Part shown: one piece after another, positions 59,587 through 64,000 of the stretch
How the letters are laid out: each line of letters starts with the position of its first letter
How positions within the stretch are numbered: position 1 is the first letter of the stretch
Origin: Rhodocyclaceae bacterium
GTDB taxonomy: Bacteria > Pseudomonadota > Gammaproteobacteria > Burkholderiales > CAIKXV01
Assembly: GCA_020248265.1 (NCBI GenBank)
Contig: JADCHX010000021.1
Span: 62,001 to 126,000, forward strand
Direction of reading: 5' to 3'
Length of the DNA stretch: 64,000 nucleotides
Notes under the pieces: model-generated
Told to the model about the DNA's origin: nothing
The model's database searches: none
The model's input: only the letters and a program-made list of their open reading frames with translations
Program-made: the position numbers and the translations under genes

Positions 59587-59891
59587 GGCAGCACGTCCCT
59601 GCGCTGCTCGATGTCGGCGACCTTGGCGGCCAGTTCCTCGATCGAGATGAGCCCCTTGGCGATCAGGTTGGTGCTGATCGACTGGATGCGCCGCTGCGCG
59701 TAGCCGGCGCCGTGGTAGACCTCGGCGCCGACCGATTCCAGGCCACGCCGGTTTTCGTCCACGCGCATCACGCCTTTCTGCGAGAGCAGCAGCAGCATCG
59801 CCTCCACTCGCTTCTCCCAGAGCATCATCTCGTGTTCCTGCTTCGGGATCTCGCCGGCGGGCTCGCCGCCGATGTCGTGGTAACCCTTCAT
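59583..59891 (-). CDS. Nitrile hydratase beta subunit, N-terminal half as separate gene
   Basis: A 102-residue protein equal to the helical N-terminal domain of nitrile hydratase beta: MKGYHDIGGEPAGEIPKQEH, EMMLWEKRVEAMLLLLSQKG, then VDENRRGLES with the conserved Arg, and YAQRRIQSISTNLIAKGLIS. The opening HDIGG and the WEKRV helix are hallmarks. Its gene is the first of the cluster; AAAGG lies 9 bases before the ATG. The order N-half, C-half, alpha is that of scnB-scnA-scnC. Confidence 0.88.
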   Translation of the reverse strand: MKGYHDIGGEPAGEIPKQEHEMMLWEKRVEAMLLLLSQKGVMRVDENRRGLESVGAEVYHGAGYAQRRIQSISTNLIAKGLISIEELAAKVADIEQRRDVLP

Positions 59892-60042
59892 GGCCGGGCC
59901 TTTCAGGCTTGAGCGTCGATAGGCCTATTCTGCATCAGCGCCGAGCCGTGTGCAGCGCCGTCAGCACGCCCGGCACTTGCCTAAAGGGGCGCGGATGAAC
60001 ATCATTGCCGTCCCGATTTCCCAATCCTCCAGAGGTCCTTCG
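59892..60042. promoter_or_regulatory. Divergent regulatory region with palindrome
   Basis: The 151 bases between the divergent nitrile hydratase-like and Bug genes must contain both promoters. The perfect palindrome ATAGGCCTAT lies at 59919-59928, 28 bases before the first subunit's ATG, a possible operator. No clear -35/-10 pairs are visible. Confidence 0.4.
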
Positions 60043-61047
60043 ATGAACCGCCTTTCCACGCCTGCCGGAACCGTCCCGCGCCGCGCGCACGCTGGCATGC
60101 CGCTCGCGGCCGCAGTGGTTTTCGCCATCGCCGCCCCCGCAGCGTCTGCCCAGGAGTTCCCCCAGCGGCCGGTGCGCATCATGGTGGGCTTCTCCGCCGG
60201 CAGCGTGGTCGACATCTCGGCACGGGTCGTTGCCGAGAAACTGTCCGACGGTCTCAAGCAACCGGTGGTGATCGACAACCGACCCAGCGCCGGTGGCATC
60301 GTCGCCGGTGAACTCGTCGCGCGCGGCAACCCCGACGGCTACACCATCCTTTCGGTGTCGGCCTCGCATGCGATCGGCCCGGCGGTGACCGCCAAGCTGC
60401 CGTACGACATCCTGAAAGACTTCGCCGGCATCAGCACCACGGTGAACGTGGCCTCGGTGCTGGTCACCGCGGCGAGCGGCCCGAAGACCGTGAAGGAACT
60501 CATCGCCCAGGCGAAGGCCAAGCCCGGCTCGATGAACTTCTCCTCCGGCGGTATCGCATCGTCGACCCACTTCGTCGCTGAACTGTTCAACAGCATGGCC
60601 GGTATCCAGGCCACGCACGTACCGTTCAAGGGCATCCCCGAGGCGCTCAACGCCGTGATCGCGGGTACCGTGAACTACACGATCACGCCGATGCCGAATG
60701 CGATCCCGCAGACCGCCAGTGGCAAGGTCAACGCCCTGGGCATCACGGTAGCCAAGCGCCAGCCGCAGATGCCCGACACCCCGACCATTGCCGAAGCGGG
60801 CCTGGCCGGTTTCCGCTACGACACCTGGTTCGGCCTGCTCGCCCCGGCGGCAACGCCGCGGCCGATCGTCGATCGCCTGAACGCCGAGGTCGTGCGCGTG
60901 CTGAACCTGCCGGAGATCCGCGAGCGCTTCCGCACGCTGGGCGCAGACCCGATCCCGATGGGTGCGCGCGAGTTCGACAAGTTCATCGCCCAGCAGGCGC
61001 AGCGCTTCGTCGAGGTGGCGAAGCAGGCGAACATCAAGGCCGAGTGA
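60043..61047 (+). CDS. Bug/TctC-family solute receptor
   Basis: A 334-residue receptor: signal core AAAVVFAIAAPAASAQ, FPQRPVRIMVGFSAGSVVDI, IDNRPSAGGIVAGELVA, NPDGYTILSVS, VPFKGIPEALNAVIAGTV and LLAPAATPRPIV. AGAGG lies 9 bases before ATG 60043. It is divergent from the nitrile-hydratase cluster and overlaps the ROK kinase gene by four bases (GTGA). Confidence 0.92.
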   Translation: MNRLSTPAGTVPRRAHAGMPLAAAVVFAIAAPAASAQEFPQRPVRIMVGFSAGSVVDISARVVAEKLSDGLKQPVVIDNRPSAGGIVAGELVARGNPDGYTILSVSASHAIGPAVTAKLPYDILKDFAGISTTVNVASVLVTAASGPKTVKELIAQAKAKPGSMNFSSGGIASSTHFVAELFNSMAGIQATHVPFKGIPEALNAVIAGTVNYTITPMPNAIPQTASGKVNALGITVAKRQPQMPDTPTIAEAGLAGFRYDTWFGLLAPAATPRPIVDRLNAEVVRVLNLPEIRERFRTLGADPIPMGAREFDKFIAQQAQRFVEVAKQANIKAE

Positions 61048-62003
61048 CCACCGCCGGTCCAGGCATCGACGAGCGCGGCAGCGCATCGCTGCGCATCGGG
61101 ATCGACCTCGGCGGCACCAAGATCGAGGCGATCGCGATCGATGCGCAGGGCGCGCAGCGCGTACGCATGCGCCGCCCGACGCCGCAGGGCGACTACGAAG
61201 CGACGCTCGAGGCGATTGTCGCGCTGGTCGCCGGGATCGAGTCCGACCCGTCGCTTGCGCCCCTTGGGCCAGCCCGGGTCGGGGTTGGCACCCCTGGCGC
61301 GTTCTCCAGCGTGACCGGCCGGCTGAAGAACGCCAATTCGACCTGCCTGAACGGCCGCGCACTCGCGGCCGACCTCGAAGCACGGCTCGCCCGGCCGCTG
61401 CGCTTCGCCAACGACGCGAACTGCTTCGCGTTGTCCGAGGCAACGGATGGCGCTGCCGCTGGAGCGCGCGTGGTGTTCGGCGTGATCCTGGGCACCGGCG
61501 TTGGCGGAGGCGTCGTGGTCGACGGGCGCGTGCTCGAAGGCCGCAACGCGATTGCCGGCGAATGGGGGCACAACCCGCTGCCGCTGATGGACGAGCATGA
61601 CTGGCCGCGTCCCGACTGCTACTGCGGCCGCGCCGGATGCGTCGAGACCTGGCTGTCCGGCCCGGCCCTGGCTGCCGACCATCTGCGTACGACCGGCCAG
61701 GCGCTGTCTGCGCAGGCAGTAGCCGCCAGGGCAGCGACGGGCGATGCCCGGTGCGTGGATACGCTGGAACGCTACTGCGGGCGCGCGGCCCGCGCGCTGG
61801 CGGGCGTGATCAACCTGCTCGACCCGGACGTGATCGTGCTCGGAGGCGGCCTGTCGAACATCGATCGCCTGTACGAGCGCATCCCCGCGCTCTGGGGCGC
61901 GCATGTGTTCTCCGACCGTGTGGATACGTTGCTGGTGCGCAACCGCCACGGAGATTCGTCCGGCGTACGCGGCGCCGCCTGGCTCTGGCCGGCGCAGGGC
62001 TGA
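61044..62003 (+). CDS. ROK-family sugar kinase (fructokinase-like)
   Basis: A 319-residue ROK protein without a DNA-binding domain: IGIDLGGTKIEAIAID (ATP site), VGVGTPGAFSS, LRFANDANCFALSEATDGAA (catalytic Asp), GVILGTGVGGGVVVDG, AGEWGHNPLP and zinc-type CYCGRAGCVE, then IVLGGGLSNIDRLYERIP. Related to Mak fructokinase and bacterial N-acetylhexosamine kinases. It phosphorylates a hexose. GTG 61044 overlaps the Bug stop, so a carboxylate-type receptor and a sugar kinase are coupled. Confidence 0.85.
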   Translation: MTTAGPGIDERGSASLRIGIDLGGTKIEAIAIDAQGAQRVRMRRPTPQGDYEATLEAIVALVAGIESDPSLAPLGPARVGVGTPGAFSSVTGRLKNANSTCLNGRALAADLEARLARPLRFANDANCFALSEATDGAAAGARVVFGVILGTGVGGGVVVDGRVLEGRNAIAGEWGHNPLPLMDEHDWPRPDCYCGRAGCVETWLSGPALAADHLRTTGQALSAQAVAARAATGDARCVDTLERYCGRAARALAGVINLLDPDVIVLGGGLSNIDRLYERIPALWGAHVFSDRVDTLLVRNRHGDSSGVRGAAWLWPAQG

Positions 62004-62015
62004 GCCCGCCGGTAT

Positions 62016-63056
62016 TCAGTCGGCGCGCGCGCCGGAGTCGCGGATGATGCGCGCGTACTTCGGTTGTTCGGCGCGGATGAACGCGGCGAACTGCGCCGGG
62101 GTGTTGCCGACCGGTTCCGACCCGAAGGTGGCCAGCCGTTCGCGCACCTCCGGCAACTGCAGGCTGTCGACGATCGCACGGTGCAGGCGGTCGAGGATCG
62201 GTGCCGGCAGCCCGGCGGGCGCGAACACGCCGAACCAGGTGCTGATGTCGAAGCCGGGCACGCCGGCTTCCTGCATCGTCGGCAGTTCCGGCAGGAAGGC
62301 ACTGCGGGTGCGGGTCGTGACCGCGAGTGCCCGCACCTTGCCGGCGCGCACCTGCGGCAATGCCGAGGCAAGGTTGTCGAACATCATCGGGACCTGTCCG
62401 CCGACGAGGTCGGCCAGTGCCGGCGCAGCACCCTTGTACGGCACATGCACCAGTTCGATCTTCGCCGCGGTCTTCAGCAGTTCGCCGGCCAGATGCCCGC
62501 CACTGCCGCTGCCGCCCGACGCGAAGGCGAGCCCGCCGGGCCGCGCCCGGGCCAGCGCGACCAGCGCCTGTACCGAATCTGCCTTGACCGACGGATGCAC
62601 GACCAGCACGTTGGGCACGTTCGCGACGAGCGTCACCGGCGTGAAGTCGCGCACCGCGTCGTAGCCGACGGCCGGGTACAGGTAGGGATTGACCGCGTGC
62701 GTGGACAGCGCGCCCATCAGCAGCGTGTAGCCATCCCCCGCCGAGCGTGCGACCAGTTGCGCACCGAGGCTGCCGCCGGCGCCGGGACGATTGTCGACGA
62801 GCACCGGCTGACCGAAACGTTCCGCCAGCCGGCTGCCGATCAGCCGCGCGCTGATGTCGAGCGGGCCGCCTGGCGGGAACGGGACGACGAAACGGATCGG
62901 CTTCGAGGGCCAGGGCTCCGCGGCGGCGGCGCTGGCACTCGCTGCGGCGGCGGGCGCGGCGGCGGCGAACATCGATGCACCGACCAGCATCGACGCTGCG
63001 GCCGCGCTGCGCGAAGCGGCGATCGGGGGAGCCTGCATCCGGTGCGTGCGCGTCAT
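62016..63056 (-). CDS. Bug/TctC-family receptor, second of a tandem pair
   Basis: A 346-residue receptor with a long Ala-rich signal region (AASMLVGASMFAAAAPAAAA), WPSKPIRFVVPFPPGGPLDI, VDNRPGAGGSLGAQLVA, GDGYTLLMGALS, VPYKGAAPALADLVGGQV and GVFAPAGLPAPIL. ATG 63056 overlaps the stop of the upstream Bug gene by four bases. Convergent with the ROK gene, 12 bases from its stop. Confidence 0.92.
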   Translation of the reverse strand: MTRTHRMQAPPIAASRSAAAASMLVGASMFAAAAPAAAASASAAAAEPWPSKPIRFVVPFPPGGPLDISARLIGSRLAERFGQPVLVDNRPGAGGSLGAQLVARSAGDGYTLLMGALSTHAVNPYLYPAVGYDAVRDFTPVTLVANVPNVLVVHPSVKADSVQALVALARARPGGLAFASGGSGSGGHLAGELLKTAAKIELVHVPYKGAAPALADLVGGQVPMMFDNLASALPQVRAGKVRALAVTTRTRSAFLPELPTMQEAGVPGFDISTWFGVFAPAGLPAPILDRLHRAIVDSLQLPEVRERLATFGSEPVGNTPAQFAAFIRAEQPKYARIIRDSGARAD

Positions 63057-64000
63057 TGTGCGGTGATCCCGGCCTGCCTGATCAGCCTGGCCCAGCGCTC
63101 GTACTCCTGGCCGACGAATCTGCTGAACTGCTCCGGCGTGCTGGCGATCGTCTCCAGGCCCGCCTCACTGTAGCGCGTGAGCAGGGGCGGGCTGGCCAGC
63201 GCCTTGCGCGCGGTCGCACTGATCTCCTGCACCAGGGCGGCGGGCAGGCGGGCCGGCCCGAACAGCCCGTACCAGGTGACCGACTCGAAGCCGGGCAATC
63301 CTGCCTCGCCGTAGGTCGGGGCGTCCGGCAGCGCGACCGAACGTTTCGTGGACCCGTTGGCGATGACCTTCAGCTTGCCACTCTTGACGTAAGGCAGCAC
63401 GGTCGGGATGCTGGTGATGGTCAGCTGCAGCGTGCCGGCTAGCAGGTCGACGACCATCGGCGTGGTGCCCTTGTAGGGCACGTGCAGCGCCTGCACGCCG
63501 GCCGTGAAGGCGAACATCTCGAAAGCAAGGTGCGTCGAGCTGCCCTGTCCGACCGAGCCGTAGTTGAGCTTGCCCGGCTGCGCCTTCATCAGCGCGATCA
63601 CTTCCTTCAGGTTGTTCGCGGGAAGCTGCGCATGGGCGACCAGGAAGAACGGGCTGTTCACCATCTGGGTGATCGGCGTGAAGTCTTTCAGCGGGTGGTA
63701 TTTCACTGCGGGAATCAGCAGCGGCGCGGCGACCATTCCGGAATGCGTGCCGGTGAGCAGGGTGTAGCCGTCCGCCGGGGATACGCGCACGATCTCGTTG
63801 CCGATCGAACCACCGCCACCGGGACGCGGATCGACGATCACCGGCTGGCCCCAGAGTTTCGACAGTTCGTCTGCGGCGCCACGCGTGACGAAATCGACCG
63901 GGCCGCCGGCCGGGAAGGTATGTACCAGGCGCACCGCCCGCGACGGGAACGATTGCGCCTGTGCCGCCGTGACCGCCAGCAGCGCGGCCGTGGCCAGTGT
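63053..64000 (-). CDS. Bug/TctC-family receptor, cut by the window edge
   Basis: At least 315 codons; the signal peptide (LATAALLAVTAAQAQ) runs to the edge and the start codon lies beyond it. Mature part: FPSRAVRLVHTFPAGGPVDF, IVDPRPGGGGSIGNEIVR, ADGYTLLTGTHS, VPYKGTTPMVVDLLAGTL and GLFGPARLPAALV. It is upstream of, and coupled to, the second Bug gene. Confidence 0.9.
   Translation of the reverse strand, partial: TLATAALLAVTAAQAQSFPSRAVRLVHTFPAGGPVDFVTRGAADELSKLWGQPVIVDPRPGGGGSIGNEIVRVSPADGYTLLTGTHSGMVAAPLLIPAVKYHPLKDFTPITQMVNSPFFLVAHAQLPANNLKEVIALMKAQPGKLNYGSVGQGSSTHLAFEMFAFTAGVQALHVPYKGTTPMVVDLLAGTLQLTITSIPTVLPYVKSGKLKVIANGSTKRSVALPDAPTYGEAGLPGFESVTWYGLFGPARLPAALVQEISATARKALASPPLLTRYSEAGLETIASTPEQFSRFVGQEYERWARLIRQAGITAQ

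Overview
The window is GC-rich chromosomal DNA that reads as a betaproteobacterium, most likely Burkholderiales. The main reason is the number of Bug/TctC-type periplasmic solute receptors: ten intact or window-edge copies plus two broken ones, an expansion typical of Bordetella, Cupriavidus and their relatives. A HrcA/CIRCE-controlled groESL operon, a Mla-like ABC lipid transporter and a biotin gene support the same assignment. I saw no rRNA, tRNA or CRISPR array.

Positions 1-37,800 are an accessory region in decay. It holds toxin-antitoxin modules (HigBA, an AbrB-VapC pair with a nonsense codon, an intact VapBC) and toxin remnants. Pieces of an IS91-like transposase and an IS21 helper gene are scattered through it. 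Many genes are cut off: transaldolase, amidohydrolase, carbamoylase, MmgE/PrpD, FNT channel, LrgB, DegT aminotransferase and Bug. Several breaks lie at one recurring sequence, GGGGCGTTTGAAAGTACT, which looks like one end of a dead mobile element. Intact genes between the scars include a PhoD-like phosphatase, two GMC/LpqC-type enzymes, an amidase, two cupin-Bug pairs, a Bug-sulfatase pair, a cyclic-nucleotide-type phosphodiesterase and a four-gene Mla/Pqi-like transporter operon (34,180-37,800).

Positions 38,200-46,450 form a catabolic block on the + strand: a Bug gene between two palindromic repeats, then a tight run of SDR dehydrogenase, TauD/TfdA dioxygenase, Bug, GMC oxidoreductase, Bug and an enolase-superfamily enzyme. 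Positions 46,500-53,770 form an overlapping minus-strand operon of six genes: a secreted protein of unknown function, an alpha/beta hydrolase, BioA, a beta-CASP nuclease-like protein, DacB and a ceramidase-like membrane protein.

Positions 54,100-56,360 carry groES-groEL with a sigma-70 promoter, a CIRCE operator and an intrinsic terminator. Positions 57,600-59,900 carry the most distinctive system: a nitrile hydratase or thiocyanate hydrolase-like enzyme made from three small subunits, because the beta chain is split in two, translationally coupled to a Pht5-like (dihydroxyphthalate decarboxylase family) protein. Its operon diverges from a Bug-ROK kinase pair. The window ends in two tandem overlapping Bug genes, the last running off the edge.
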